DNA of 64,000 nucleotides, from contig NZ_BAABRP010000018.1 of the NCBI RefSeq assembly GCF_039545055.1, positions 3,427 to 67,426 on the forward strand, in the 5' to 3' direction. Origin of the DNA: Deinococcus carri (GTDB taxonomy: Bacteria; Deinococcota; Deinococci; Deinococcales; Deinococcaceae). Below, piece after piece: positions 35,840 to 51,114 of this stretch; the stretch's first letter is position 1, and each line of letters opens with the position of its first letter. Position numbers and translations under genes: made by a program. The notes beneath the pieces were generated by a model. That model worked only from the letters and a program-made list of their open reading frames with translations. It was not told the DNA's origin and made no database searches.

Positions 35840-37297
35840 TTGGACCCCCATCTCGTCGGCCTGGATTTCGGAACCACGGCCCTGAAAGCGGTGCTGTTTC
35901 AGGGTGCCCGCGAAGTCCACCGCCTGAACTTTCCCTACCCCCTGAACCACGACCTGCCCGGCCAGGCCAGCCACCGCTTGCCCCAGTTGCTCGACGCCTA
36001 CGAGCGGGCGCTGGACGAGCTGGAAGCGTACTGCGCCGCCCAGGGCATCCAGCCCGCGGCGGTGGGCTTCAGCAACGTGATGCACTCGCTGATTACGGTC
36101 AGCGCGGAGGGACCCTCTGAGGTCTACACCTGGGCGGACGCGCGCGCAGACACTGGGGGCCACCCACCTTCTTTTCTCTTTGACCACACCGGCGTGCCCT
36201 ACCACCCGATGACGCCCGCCGTGAAACTGGCGTGGCTGACCCGCACCCAGGACGCGCGGGCGTGGCAGCGGGTGAGCGGCCTCAAGGAAGAAGTGCTGCT
36301 GCGGTCCTTCGGCGTGTTCTGGACCGACACCAGCACGGCGGCGGCCACCGGCCTAATGAACATAGACGGCCACTACGACCCGGAGGCGCTGCGGGTGGCC
36401 GGGGTGGAGGCGGCGCAACTGCCCGAAATCAAGCCTATCGACCAGCCGCTCCCGCCCCTGCTCCAGCCCTACCGCTCGCGCTATCCCCGGCTGGCGGCGG
36501 CCCACTGGGTTATCGGGGCCAGTGACGGCGTGACCGCCACCGAGGGGCTGAACATCCAGAGTGCGCGGCAGGCTGCCGTGTCGGTGGGCACCAGTTCGGC
36601 CATCCGCACCTTCTCGCGGGGATCGGCGCTCGACCCGGAGGCGCGGCTGTTCTGCTACCGGGTGGACGACCGCGAACCGGGCGGGCGGTACCTGGTAGGC
36701 GGCCCCAGCAACAACGCTGGGCTGGTGCTGAACTGGTTGCGTGAGCACTTCCAGCTTCCCCTCACGCTGGAAGACCTGATGACCGGCACCGTGCCCGGCG
36801 CGCGTGGTCTGCTGTTTCTGCCCGCGCTGGCGGGGGAACGTGCGCCCTTCTGGGACCCGCAGCTTCAGGGCGCGATGCTGGGACTGGGCCTGCACCACAC
36901 CCCCGGCGATATCGCCCGCGCGGGGATGGAAGGCGTGGCGCTGCATCTGGCGTGGCTGGCCGACCTGCTGCGCGCGCAGGTGGGGCCGCTGGACGAGATT
37001 CGCGTGACCGGGGGCCTGACCCGCTCGCCCGCGTGGCTCCAGGTGCTGGCGAACGCCCTGAACCAGCCTGTCAGCCTGCCGCAGGACGCCGAGCTGTTCG
37101 AGGGCAGCGCCTTCGGGGCCGCGCGGATTGCGGCGCGGGGCGCGGGCCTGTCGCTGGAGGCCGAGCGCGCCTACACGCAGATTCACCCCAACGCCGACCA
37201 GCCCCTGTATGCCCGGCTGGGGCGGCAGTACCGCGCGGCGGCGCTGGCCCTGCGCGACCTGACGCACACGCTGCACGCGGGGACACTGGCCGAATGA
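35840..37297 (+). CDS. gntK: Gluconokinase-type FGGY carbohydrate kinase
   Basis: 485 residues. It phosphorylates a sugar acid, most likely gluconate given the GntP gene after it. GLDFGTTALKAVLF is the first phosphate loop, and GTSSAIRTFS plus VTGGLTRSPAWLQVLAN the second ATP-binding part. The TTG at 35840 is chosen because AAGGAG stands 7 nt before it and the fold begins at once; an in-frame ATG further upstream (35780) has no such site. It forms an operon with the permease. Confidence 0.87.
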   Translation: MDPHLVGLDFGTTALKAVLFQGAREVHRLNFPYPLNHDLPGQASHRLPQLLDAYERALDELEAYCAAQGIQPAAVGFSNVMHSLITVSAEGPSEVYTWADARADTGGHPPSFLFDHTGVPYHPMTPAVKLAWLTRTQDARAWQRVSGLKEEVLLRSFGVFWTDTSTAAATGLMNIDGHYDPEALRVAGVEAAQLPEIKPIDQPLPPLLQPYRSRYPRLAAAHWVIGASDGVTATEGLNIQSARQAAVSVGTSSAIRTFSRGSALDPEARLFCYRVDDREPGGRYLVGGPSNNAGLVLNWLREHFQLPLTLEDLMTGTVPGARGLLFLPALAGERAPFWDPQLQGAMLGLGLHHTPGDIARAGMEGVALHLAWLADLLRAQVGPLDEIRVTGGLTRSPAWLQVLANALNQPVSLPQDAELFEGSAFGAARIAARGAGLSLEAERAYTQIHPNADQPLYARLGRQYRAAALALRDLTHTLHAGTLAE

Positions 37298-37334
37298 GGC
37301 ACCAACCTTTCTCCCCTCCTGTTGAGGTAAACCC

Positions 37335-38672
37335 ATGTTGATTGCGCTCACGGCGGTGGCGATTGCGCTGGTGATCGTCCTGATCTCGGTGGCCCGCATC
37401 CACCCCTTCCTGGCCCTGCTGATTGCCAGCCTGTTCCTGGCGGTCGTCACGGGCATTCCGCTGAACAAGGTCATCACCGCCTACGAGACCGGGGTGGGCG
37501 GCACGCTGGGGCACCTGGCGGGCATCGTGGGCCTGGGGGCCATTCTGGGCAAGCTGCTGGCCGATTCGGGCGGCGCGGACCGGCTCTCCCAGTGGCTGAC
37601 CGGCCTGTTCGGGGCACGCCGCCTCCCCTGGGCGATGATGGTGCTGGGCCTGATCATCGGCGTGACCGTGTTTTTCGAAGTCGGGGTGGTGCTGCTGATT
37701 CCCATTATCCTGACGGTGGTGCGCCGCAGCCGCCAGCCGGTGCTGCTGGTGGGTATCCCGGTGCTGGCGGGGCTGTCGGTCACGCACGGGCTGGTGCCGC
37801 CGCACCCCGGCGCGCTGATCGCTGTGGACGCCTACAGCGCCAACATCGGCCTGACCATCCTCTACGGCCTCATCGTGGCGATTCCCAGCGCGATCGTGGC
37901 CGGGCCGCTGCTGGGGCGCTGGCTGACCGCGCGGGTGCATCCCACCGGTGAGCTGGGGCGGTCGAGTGAACCCGGCGTGAATCCGGCCACGCCCGTTCCC
38001 GAACAGCTTCAGCCCAGCCTGGGGGCCACGCTGCTGAGCGTGCTGTTTCCCATCGCCCTGATGCTGCTGGCGACCGCCGCCCAGGTGGGGCTGCCCGCGG
38101 GCCGGGCGCAGGACATCATCAGCTTTATCGGCAATCCCGTCATCGCGCTGCTGCTGGGCGTGCTGCTGGCCTACCGCATCCTGGGCAGCGCCTACGGGGC
38201 CTCGCGCGAGGTGCTGCTCAGCCGCACCGGCCAGAGCCTGCTGCCGCTGGCGGGCATCCTGCTGATCATCGGCGCGGGGGGCGGCTTCAAGAACATCCTG
38301 ATCGAGAGCGGCGTGGGCAAGGCCATCGCGGACCTGGCGGTCGGGGCCAACTGGTCGCCGCTGGTGCTGGCGTACCTGATCGCCGCCCTGGTGCGGGTCG
38401 CCACCGGCTCGGCCACGGTCGCGCTGACCACCACCGCGGGCCTGATGACCCCCATCCTGGCCCGCACCAGCGGCGTCAGCCCCGAGCTGCTGGTGCTGGC
38501 GACCGGCGCGGGCAGCCTGATCCTATCGCACGTGAACGACGCGGGCTTCTGGCTGGTCAAGGAATACCTGGGCATGGACGTCAAGGAAACCCTCCAGACC
38601 TGGACCGTGATGGAAACGGTGCTGTCGCTGGTCGCCTTCGCCATCGTAATGGGGCTGTCGCTGGTGGTGTAG
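37335..38672 (+). CDS. gntP: Gluconate:H+ symporter family permease
   Basis: 445 residues with about 12 hydrophobic segments. GntP-family features include RIHPFLALLIASLFLAVVTG, FEVGVVLLIPI, and SHVNDAGFWLVKEYLGM near the end. GAGGT 7 nt before the ATG supports the start, 37 bases after the kinase. The pair imports gluconate and makes 6-phosphogluconate. It is closed by a terminator. Confidence 0.92.
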   Translation: MLIALTAVAIALVIVLISVARIHPFLALLIASLFLAVVTGIPLNKVITAYETGVGGTLGHLAGIVGLGAILGKLLADSGGADRLSQWLTGLFGARRLPWAMMVLGLIIGVTVFFEVGVVLLIPIILTVVRRSRQPVLLVGIPVLAGLSVTHGLVPPHPGALIAVDAYSANIGLTILYGLIVAIPSAIVAGPLLGRWLTARVHPTGELGRSSEPGVNPATPVPEQLQPSLGATLLSVLFPIALMLLATAAQVGLPAGRAQDIISFIGNPVIALLLGVLLAYRILGSAYGASREVLLSRTGQSLLPLAGILLIIGAGGGFKNILIESGVGKAIADLAVGANWSPLVLAYLIAALVRVATGSATVALTTTAGLMTPILARTSGVSPELLVLATGAGSLILSHVNDAGFWLVKEYLGMDVKETLQTWTVMETVLSLVAFAIVMGLSLVV

Positions 38673-38757
38673 GGCCGTTCCGCCCCCCCTCTCCCCTGCG
38701 GTGAACGCCATTCACACCTACGTCAAAGGGCTGGAGACCACGCCCTGCCTTCAGATG

Positions 38758-38788
38758 GACGCTCCGGGTGGGGCGTCTGTCTGTTTTT
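38758..38788 (+). terminator. Intrinsic terminator of the gluconate operon
   Basis: Stem GACGCTCC/GGGGCGTC (8 bp, one G-T pair), loop GGGT, followed by TGTCTGTTTTTGTTTT. It stands 86 bases after the permease stop and before the mutY promoter. Confidence 0.82.
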
Positions 38789-38843
38789 GTTTTGGCTGCC
38801 AGAAGACACGGTCGGGCCGCGCCGCCCCCGCTACACTCCCCCG

Positions 38844-39881
<1,038 letters not shown>

Positions 39882-39944
39882 CTGCGCCCCCGGTGCGCCT
39901 TTGGATGGAAGCACCGCCCCGGCCCAGGCGGTAGACTGACCCGC

Positions 39945-40778
<834 letters not shown>

Positions 40779-40781
40779 GCA

Positions 40782-40824
40782 CAGGCAGAGCGGCCCCACC
40801 GTCGGCATGGGGCCGCTCTGCCTG
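40782..40824. terminator. Bidirectional terminator
   Basis: Perfect 17-bp stem CAGGCAGAGCGGCCCCA / TGGGGCCGCTCTGCCTG with a 9-nt loop, between the convergent uppS and exported-protein genes. Confidence 0.85.
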
Positions 40825-40832
40825 CTGCGACC

Positions 40833-41876
40833 TCAGCGGGCCTGCACGTTCTGATTCAGGCGCAGCGTCATCTGCATTTGCGAGCCGTCGGGCTGGGTGA
40901 AGGTCGCGCGCATCCGCAGGGTCTGGGTCATGCTCTGCGCGGCGGGGAGGCCGTCGGGGCGGTAGAGGCTCTGGCCGCTCTGGGTCAGGTCCAGCAGTTC
41001 CATCTTCACGTGGAAGGCGGCGGTCTTGCTGTTCAGGTCGCCCAGTTCCACCGTCCAGTTGCCCGCGCTGCCACGCTGGTCGAAGACAGACTGGCCGCTC
41101 GCGTTCGTGCCCCGGTAGGTCGTGGTGGTCCGCACCGTGAGCGGCGTCGCTTTCACGTTCCCCAGCGCGTCGCCCGCCCCCATGCTGGCCGCCATGCCCC
41201 CGAAGACCCCGCCCAGCAGCGCCTGGGCGTCCAACGTCCCGGTCTGGGTGCGGGGCTGGCCCACGGTGAAGGTCTGCCCGTACAGGCCGGTCAGGTCGCT
41301 GCCCATGTCGCCCTGGGCACTCAGCTTGTCGAGCGGGAGGCCCCGAAGCGCGGCCTGCACCTGGGGGTTATCGCTCTCGACCCGCGTGACCCGCGTGCGG
41401 CCGTCCGGGGCCACCGTCTGCGTCACGCGCACGGTGAGGGGTGGCTGCTCCGGCATATTCGTCACCGTCGAGGTCAGCAGGGTGACGGTGCCGTCCGCCG
41501 CACGCCCCTGCACCCGGTAAAAGGTCTTGCTGACTGCCGCCTGGGCCGAGGCCGCGTTCAGCCCGCGCTGGATATCGGCGCGCAAGCTGGCGGCCTCAGC
41601 GGTGCTGGCCGCCTGACCCCCTGGCCCCGTCAGCCGCAGGTCCTCCAGCGTGATCTGCGTCCGGACGGTGGAGGTGAGCTGCACCGTCGCCCCCGGCTGG
41701 GCGGTCAGGCGCAGGGTCAGGGTGGAGGCCGTGCCGGGCGTGGCTGTGCTGGACGTGGCCCTGCCGGGCACCGCGGTGGAGGAGGGCGGCGTGGCCGGGA
41801 TGGACGGCGCGGAGGGCGTCTGGGCCGCGGCAGCCGGGGCGGCGAGCAGCAGGGCGGTCAGCAGGTAAGGTTTCAT
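40833..41876 (-). CDS. Exported hypothetical protein, Thr/Ala-rich
   Basis: 347 residues. A signal peptide (MKPYLLTALLLAAPAAAAQT) precedes a Ser/Thr/Pro-rich linker to about residue 55. A beta-rich domain follows with repeated short Thr-rich strands (TLTLRLTAQPGATVQL, TVRTQITLEDL). The family is not recognised; it may be a surface or periplasmic lipid-binding-like protein. TACCGT (complement of 41883-41888) 6 nt before the ATG at 41876 supports the start. Confidence 0.7.
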   Translation of the reverse strand: MKPYLLTALLLAAPAAAAQTPSAPSIPATPPSSTAVPGRATSSTATPGTASTLTLRLTAQPGATVQLTSTVRTQITLEDLRLTGPGGQAASTAEAASLRADIQRGLNAASAQAAVSKTFYRVQGRAADGTVTLLTSTVTNMPEQPPLTVRVTQTVAPDGRTRVTRVESDNPQVQAALRGLPLDKLSAQGDMGSDLTGLYGQTFTVGQPRTQTGTLDAQALLGGVFGGMAASMGAGDALGNVKATPLTVRTTTTYRGTNASGQSVFDQRGSAGNWTVELGDLNSKTAAFHVKMELLDLTQSGQSLYRPDGLPAAQSMTQTLRMRATFTQPDGSQMQMTLRLNQNVQAR

Positions 41877-42006
41877 ACGCCAACGGTACGCGGCGAACAG
41901 GGCCGGGGTTGCGCCCGGTCCCCCGACCTTCACCTTTGGTCAACGCCGCGCGGGAAGGCGGCCGGGCTGGGCCGATTTCGCGGGCGGCGTGCGGCACAAT
42001 GGGGCC

Positions 42007-43707
<1,701 letters not shown>

Positions 43708-43732
43708 GGCCGGGAAAAGTGAACCCTCACCC

Positions 43733-43790
43733 AGAGCCGGGGGCAGGTTGGAGCACGTCTTCCAGCCAGGTTCCCGGTTCTCTTTCTCCC
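43733..43790 (+). terminator. Probable terminator after the HRDC gene
   Basis: Outer arms AGAGCCGGG/CCCGGTTCT with inner TTGGA/TCCAG pairing, followed by CTTTCTCCC. The remaining gap to 43891 is AT-rich and holds a probable promoter for the next gene (TTGCGT about 18 bases before TAGGAT). Confidence 0.6.
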
Positions 43791-43891
43791 TCCCAGGATG
43801 AAACTGTCCCAGCACCAGGTTCTTCACTTCTAACAAAAAATCTCCCGATTCCTTGCGTCATAACATAATCAAATCATAGGATAGGAACACC

Positions 43892-44308
43892 ATGACGAAG
43901 CCAGAGCAGGTGCTGGAGGCCTACAGGGCCGCGGTGTACGCAAAAGACGTCGACGCCCTCCTGTCCCTGTACGACGAGGACGTGTGTGTCTTCGACATGT
44001 GGGGAAGCTGGTCGTATGACGGAGCCGACGCCTGGCGCGGGATGGTCACGAACTGGTTCGCCTCACTGGGCACCGAGCGGGTGGTCGTGGCTCTGGAAGA
44101 TGTGCAAACGACCCTAGCAGACGGGCTGGCGGTGATTCGTGCCTTTGTGACCTACACGGGTGTATCGGCCGAGGGCAACACCTTGCGGGCCATGCACAAC
44201 CGCCTGACCTGCGTGCTCCGGCAACAGGGCGACGGCTGGAAAATCGTCCATGAACACAGCTCGGCACCCGCCGACTTCGAGACGGGGAGGGTCATCCTCC
44301 AACGCTGA
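43892..44308 (+). CDS. SnoaL/NTF2-like family protein (DUF4440/ketosteroid isomerase type)
   Basis: 138 residues. The cone-shaped NTF2-like pattern is clear: VLEAYRAAVYAKDVDALLSLYDEDVCVFD at the start and NRLTCVLRQQGDGWKIVHEHSS at the end. Members are small-molecule isomerases, hydrolases or binding proteins. No -10 of the leaderless type is seen; a GGA 7 nt before the ATG and an AT-rich upstream region suggest an ordinary leader. A long imperfect foldback (CCCAAAGG/CCTTTGGG, 44322-44370) follows. Confidence 0.85.
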   Translation: MTKPEQVLEAYRAAVYAKDVDALLSLYDEDVCVFDMWGSWSYDGADAWRGMVTNWFASLGTERVVVALEDVQTTLADGLAVIRAFVTYTGVSAEGNTLRAMHNRLTCVLRQQGDGWKIVHEHSSAPADFETGRVILQR

Positions 44309-44499
44309 CGCCGTGTGCTTGCCCAAAGGAGAAAACCCCCGGCCTCATTCGCCAGGGCTTTGCCTTTGGGTGGGCTGGAAACGCGGCGGGAGCGCACGAG
44401 AGGCTTAGTCAGGTGGGGTGGTTCCCCTTTCTGGGAAATGGCCTCCACGTTCCCACTTGTCATGTAACCCGCTCGCAAGCACAGGCAGCCTCCGCGCTT

Positions 44500-44835
44500 C
44501 TACAGCCCGTACTTCCGGTCTTCCGGCAACTCCGCCTCCTCGTGGACGGCCTGCGCGACCCGTGCGGCCAGGGGGAAGTCGGCGGCGGCGTACCAGCCTT
44601 CTTCCAGCCCGCCGCCCTTGTGGCGGTAGACGCACAGGGCTGGGCCATAGCTGCACGCGCCCAGGCAGCCGCTCTCGGTGAGGCGGACGCTGCCGCCCTT
44701 CTTGTAGTAGGCGAGGGACGTGCGTTCGAGGTGGTTCCAGAGGGCTTTGTAGAGCAGCGCGGAACCGCGTGCCTGGCAATTCTGGCCCTGGCAGACCAGC
44801 AGGTGCCCGCGGGTGGGAAAGAATTTGGGGGGCAT
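44500..44835 (-). CDS. Thioredoxin-like [2Fe-2S] ferredoxin
   Basis: 111 residues. Four Cys residues in the order CQGQNC near residue 15 and CLGAC near 57 match thioredoxin-fold 2Fe-2S ferredoxins. It begins 3 bases after the btuD stop and is the last gene of the riboswitch-controlled operon. Similar ferredoxins occur in cobalamin gene groups elsewhere. A role in reducing imported cobalamin is inference. Confidence 0.82.
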   Translation of the reverse strand: MPPKFFPTRGHLLVCQGQNCQARGSALLYKALWNHLERTSLAYYKKGGSVRLTESGCLGACSYGPALCVYRHKGGGLEEGWYAAADFPLAARVAQAVHEEAELPEDRKYGL

Positions 44836-44838
44836 GGG

Positions 44839-46669
<1,831 letters not shown>

Positions 46670-46687
46670 AGCTCAAGGCTTCCCCAC

Positions 46688-47572
46688 TCACCGGAACAGT
46701 TCCGGGTGAACCAGCCGCGCCAGCCCGCGCAGCGCCTCCGGCAACCGGGGGCCGGGGCGGCCCAGGATGGTGTTCAGCTCCTTCGGGATGGGCAGCACCC
46801 GCCCGGTCTTCACGGCCTGGAGAGAGTTCCAGCCGGGGCGAGAGCGGGCCGTCTTGAGGTCCAGGCCCAGCATCAGCGCCGGGTTGGCCTTCACGATGAA
46901 CTCGGGGTCCACCTTGGGAAAGTCGCCCATGCTGGCCGGGATGATGTTGCGCGCCCCCGCCTTCGCCAGCAGCACGCCGATGAAGGAGTTCGGGCCGACA
47001 CTGTAGGGCGCGGGGTCGATTTCGAGGTAGGTGCTGGGCTTGCGCGTGGCATTGCGGGTCAGAATTTCCACGCGGGCGATGTCGCGTTTCATGTTCAGCA
47101 CGAGCTGTTTCGCCTGCGCCTCGCGGTTCACCACGCGCCCCAGCGTGAGGGTCTTGCTGAACACCTCGTCGTAGGTTTCGGGGTTCACGGCCAGCACCGT
47201 GATGCCCGCGCGGGTCAGGGGGCCTTCCAGCTTGCCGTATTTGCTGACCACCACCAGGTCGGGCTTCAGCGCGACAATCTTTTCGAGGTCGGGGTCGTAG
47301 AGGCCGCCTACCTTCGGCAGCCGCGTCACCTGCTGCGGGAAGTCGCTGTAGGTGTCCACCCCCACCAGCCGGTCGCAGACGCCCAGCGCGCACAGCGTCT
47401 CGGTGTCGCTGGGCAGCAGGCTCACGATGCGCCTCGGTTCGGCCTTCACCGTCACCTGGCGGCCCAGGTCGTCGGTGAGGGTGAGGGGGTAGGTGGTCGC
47501 GCCCGCCGCACGGCTCAGGGTCGCAGTGCCCAGGGTCAGGCTCAGCACGGTGAGGGGCAGAAACTTTTGCAT
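46688..47572 (-). CDS. btuF: Vitamin B12 substrate-binding protein
   Basis: 294 residues. A signal peptide (MQKFLPLTVLSLTLGTATLSRA) precedes two lobes of the helical-backbone binding-protein fold: RRIVSLLPSDTETLCALG, LVGVDTYSDFP, and PDLVVVSKYGK. AGGAGG about 6 nt before the ATG is a strong ribosome binding site. The leader carries a cobalamin riboswitch, so the ligand is most likely cobalamin or a corrinoid rather than iron-siderophore. Confidence 0.9.
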   Translation of the reverse strand: MQKFLPLTVLSLTLGTATLSRAAGATTYPLTLTDDLGRQVTVKAEPRRIVSLLPSDTETLCALGVCDRLVGVDTYSDFPQQVTRLPKVGGLYDPDLEKIVALKPDLVVVSKYGKLEGPLTRAGITVLAVNPETYDEVFSKTLTLGRVVNREAQAKQLVLNMKRDIARVEILTRNATRKPSTYLEIDPAPYSVGPNSFIGVLLAKAGARNIIPASMGDFPKVDPEFIVKANPALMLGLDLKTARSRPGWNSLQAVKTGRVLPIPKELNTILGRPGPRLPEALRGLARLVHPELFR

Positions 47573-47597
47573 GGGGAGTCCTCCTGCCCGCCCGCAC

Positions 47598-47623
47598 GGA
47601 AAAGGCCGCCCGGTGGGGGCGGC
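47598..47623 (-). terminator. Riboswitch-linked intrinsic terminator
   Basis: On the minus strand GCCGCCC-CCACC-GGGCGGC (47605-47623) followed by CTTTTCC, between the riboswitch and the btuF ribosome binding site. It fits a terminator that forms when cobalamin is bound. Confidence 0.75.
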
Positions 47624-47656
47624 GGCAGGAGCGTCCAGGCGCGGGGGCCGGGCGGG

Positions 47657-47688
<32 letters not shown>

Positions 47689-47717
47689 GGCCACGCCTGT
47701 GGGCGTGGAAGCCGGGA

Positions 47718-47824
47718 CGGGGCAGGTGTTCGGACTTCTCCCGCCCGTTCTGGCAGGACAGGGGGAGTCACCGTTGCGCGACAGTGCCGGCCTTTCACCG
47801 GGCTTTCCCCGCGCCGTCTGCCGC
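47718..47824 (-). promoter_or_regulatory. Cobalamin riboswitch
   Basis: The minus strand shows the conserved core: GGTGAAAGGCC, CGGCACTGTCGCGCAACGG (47771-47789) and the B12 box AGTCCGAACACCTGCC (47721-47736), in the order of the cobalamin aptamer. It represses the uptake operon when cobalamin is plentiful. Spacing to the terminator at 47598 leaves a usual expression platform. Confidence 0.93.
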
Positions 47825-47830
47825 ACTATA
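47825..47830 (-). promoter_or_regulatory. -10 box of the btu operon
   Basis: TATAGT on the minus strand directly before the riboswitch. A weak TTGGGG lies 16 bases further upstream as the -35. Confidence 0.6.
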
Positions 47831-47863
47831 GCCCCGGTCACGGCGGCCCCAATGTGGCCCCCC

Positions 47864-48481
<618 letters not shown>

Positions 48482-48556
48482 GAGGCGAGGATACGCCCGC
48501 GGGGTGCGCGGGAGGCAGGGCGCGGTGCGCGGTCCAGGTTCTTCCCGCGTCCCCCT

Positions 48557-48793
48557 TCAGTCCTCCTCTTGCGCCTCCGGGTCGTCTTCCTCGTCCGCGT
48601 CCGTCCAGCCCTCCGTCAGCACCGCGCGCACGGCCTCGATGCGCTCGCGGCAGGCGGCGTAGGCGGCGCGGGCCTCTTCGAGCAGCGGCAGCACGCGGTC
48701 GAGGTCGGCCTCCCCGTTTTCGAGTTCGGCGGCAATCCGCGAGAGCCGCGCGTAGGCCTCGCGGTAGGTGAGGGGCGGGGAAGCGTCCGGCAC
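48557..48793 (-). CDS. xseB: Exodeoxyribonuclease VII small subunit
   Basis: 78 residues. SPPLTYREAYARLSRIAAEL and LENGEADLDRVLPLLEEA are the two-helix pattern of XseB, with a long acidic tail (DADEEDDPEAQEED). The GTG start lies 6 nt after TATCCT (complement of 48800-48805), a leaderless start divergent from the flavin reductase gene. The large subunit gene xseA is not in the window. Confidence 0.9.
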   Translation of the reverse strand: MPDASPPLTYREAYARLSRIAAELENGEADLDRVLPLLEEARAAYAACRERIEAVRAVLTEGWTDADEEDDPEAQEED

Positions 48794-48823
48794 CCCCGCA
48801 GGATAGCGCCGCTACCCTGGGGC

Positions 48824-49489
<666 letters not shown>

Positions 49490-49500
49490 GGAGGCGGTGC

Positions 49501-49541
49501 GCGGTACGCGGTACGCAGTGGGGGCTTTTCCCGCGTACCGC
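49501..49541. repeat. Word-repeat hairpin, GGTACGC family (1)
   Basis: GCGGTACGCGG pairs exactly with CCGCGTACCGC; further GGTACGC and CGCGTACC words extend to 49560. The rightmost word GCGTACCCTGAACC contains the leaderless -10 (TACCCT, 49557-49562) and leads straight to the ATG of the next gene. Confidence 0.75.
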
Positions 49542-49567
49542 GCCCTGCTTCCCGCGTACCCTGAACC

Positions 49568-50095
49568 ATGCCGTTCACCCTCCGGCCCGCCGCGCCCCCC
49601 GACGCGCCCGCCCTCGCGCACATTCACACCACGAGCTGGCGGGAGACGTACATGGGGTTGATGCCCGAAGACTTCCTGGCGCGGATGACGGATGAGGCCG
49701 CCCGGCAGCGGCGGCAAGCAAGCTGGGAACGGACGCTCGCGGAGGGGCGGGAACTCGTCCTCGTTGCCGAGCAGGACGGCGAGGTGGTCGCCTTCGCCTC
49801 GGGCGGCCCGGCACGGGACCACCCCGGCGTGGACGTCGAGCTGTATACCCTCTATGCCCTGCAAGCGGCGCACGGGCAGGGCCTCGGGCGGGCGCTGCTG
49901 CACGCGCTGGCACGGGAACTGGGGGCGGGCGGCGCGCGCAACCTGGCCCTGTGGGTGCTGGACGTGAACCCCACCCGCCAGTGGTACGCGCGGCAGGGCG
50001 GGCGCGAGGCGGGCGAGAAGGTGGTGGCCCTGCCCGGCGGCGCTGAGCTGCGTGAAGTGCGTCTGGTCTGGGACGACCTCACCCGGCTACGATAG
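49568..50095 (+). CDS. GNAT-family N-acetyltransferase
   Basis: 175 residues. IHTTSWRETYMGLMPEDFLARM is typical of many small acetyltransferases, YTLYALQAAHGQGLGRALLHAL the CoA motif and WVLDVNPTRQWYARQGGR the late motif. Its leaderless -10 (TACCCT) is the end of the repeat hairpin upstream. The substrate is unknown. Confidence 0.87.
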   Translation: MPFTLRPAAPPDAPALAHIHTTSWRETYMGLMPEDFLARMTDEAARQRRQASWERTLAEGRELVLVAEQDGEVVAFASGGPARDHPGVDVELYTLYALQAAHGQGLGRALLHALARELGAGGARNLALWVLDVNPTRQWYARQGGREAGEKVVALPGGAELREVRLVWDDLTRLR

Positions 50096-50099
50096 GCCC

Positions 50100-50669
50100 A
50101 TGAGCGAACCCGCCCCCAGAGCGATGAGCATGGAGGAGTACCTGCGCACGGAGGAAAAAAGCCCCTACAAGCGCGAGTATGTCGGCGGGTTCGTGTACCC
50201 GCTGCACGCTCAGGCGGGGGCCAGACGACCACACGTCCTGATTTGCATGAACATTGCGGGGACACTCTACGCCGACGCTATCCGCGCCGGTTGCCGCCTG
50301 TACCAGAGCGACATGAAGCTGCGCGCCCAGGACAGCAGCTCCTTTTTCTACCCGGACGTGATGCTCGTCTGTGACCAAGACAGCGGCGACCAGGACGCCG
50401 AAACCTCCCCCTGCCTGCTGGTGGAGGTCCTCTCGGACAGCACCGCCTCCCACGACCGGTTCGGGAAATACGGCGTCTACACCGCCATTCCCAGCCTCCA
50501 GACGTATCTCATCGTGGAGCAGAAGGAACGGCGGGTATACGCCTACAGCCGGCAGGAAAGCGGGTGGCAGTTGCAGGAACTCGTCGGCAGCGGCGAGATA
50601 GAGGTGCCCTGCCTGGGCCGCACGCTGACGCTGGACGAGATTTACCTCGGGGTGCTGGAGGGGACGTGA
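50100..50669 (+). CDS. Uma2-family (DUF820) restriction-endonuclease-fold protein
   Basis: 189 residues. The PD-(D/E)xK-like core reads YPDVMLVCDQD then CLLVEVLSDSTASHDRFGK, with YLIVEQKERRVYAY after it. SMEEYLRTEEKSPYKREYVGG is the usual Uma2 N-terminus. Function is unsettled; the family is common in cyanobacteria and Deinococcus. TACGAT (50088-50093) ends 6 nt before the ATG, a leaderless start. Confidence 0.87.
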   Translation: MSEPAPRAMSMEEYLRTEEKSPYKREYVGGFVYPLHAQAGARRPHVLICMNIAGTLYADAIRAGCRLYQSDMKLRAQDSSSFFYPDVMLVCDQDSGDQDAETSPCLLVEVLSDSTASHDRFGKYGVYTAIPSLQTYLIVEQKERRVYAYSRQESGWQLQELVGSGEIEVPCLGRTLTLDEIYLGVLEGT

Positions 50670-50680
50670 TAGGGGAAGCA

Positions 50681-50743
50681 GGACGCGGTGCGCGGTACGC
50701 AGTGAGGGTCTTTCCCGCGCACTGCGTACCGCATCCCGCGTCC
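50681..50743. repeat. Word-repeat hairpin, GGTACGC family (2), convergent gap
   Basis: Two 24-base arms (50681-50704 and 50720-50743) match at about 22 positions, built from GGACGCGGTGCGCGG and GGTACGCAGTG words. It lies between the Uma2 gene (+) and the DUF2089 gene (-), where a bidirectional terminator is expected. Confidence 0.75.
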
Positions 50744-50750
50744 CACCCCC

Positions 50751-51107
50751 CTACCGCCGCAGCTTCCGCGCCGCCTCGTCCGGGGTGATCTCGCCGCGTT
50801 CCAGGCTGGCGAGGACCTCGGCCTGGGGGTCGGCAGCTTCGGGTTCGTAGCCGATGGCACGCAGCAGGGTGTCGAAGCGGGCGCGCACGGTGGGATAGCT
50901 GACGCCCAGCACGCGCTCGACCTCCTTGAGGTTGCCGCGCACGCGGATATACAGGCGCAGGAAGTCCAGATTCTCGGGCGTCAGGATGGCGAACTCGTTC
51001 AGTTCGAAGACGCCGCGCACGGTCACGCCGCTGGTCGGGAACCGCAGTTCCGTGACCAGCGGGGCTTCCGTCTCGTCGGGGAAAGGGAGGGGGAGGGGTC
51101 TGGGCAT
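50751..51107 (-). CDS. DUF2089 family protein
   Basis: 118 residues. LDFLRLYIRVRGNLKEVERVLGVSYPTVRARFD is a helix-turn-helix-like core as in DUF2089, followed by a short SHOCT-like helix pair (EVLASLERGEITPDEAARKL). In other bacteria DUF2089 genes sit beside YvlB-type genes, as here. It is probably a DNA-binding regulator of this group. TACCCTGAACC upstream is a leaderless promoter identical to that of the gene at 49568. Confidence 0.82.
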   Translation of the reverse strand: MPRPLPLPFPDETEAPLVTELRFPTSGVTVRGVFELNEFAILTPENLDFLRLYIRVRGNLKEVERVLGVSYPTVRARFDTLLRAIGYEPEAADPQAEVLASLERGEITPDEAARKLRR

Positions 51108-51114
51108 GGTTCAG

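Noticed and set aside
44322..44370. Foldback CCCAAAGG/CCTTTGGG as an intrinsic terminator
   Set aside because: The loop is long and no T-tract follows on either strand, so it is mentioned with the neighbouring gene but not listed as a terminator.
46688..47572. Ferric-siderophore binding protein
   Set aside because: The fold alone would allow it, but the cobalamin riboswitch directly upstream makes vitamin B12 the better cargo.
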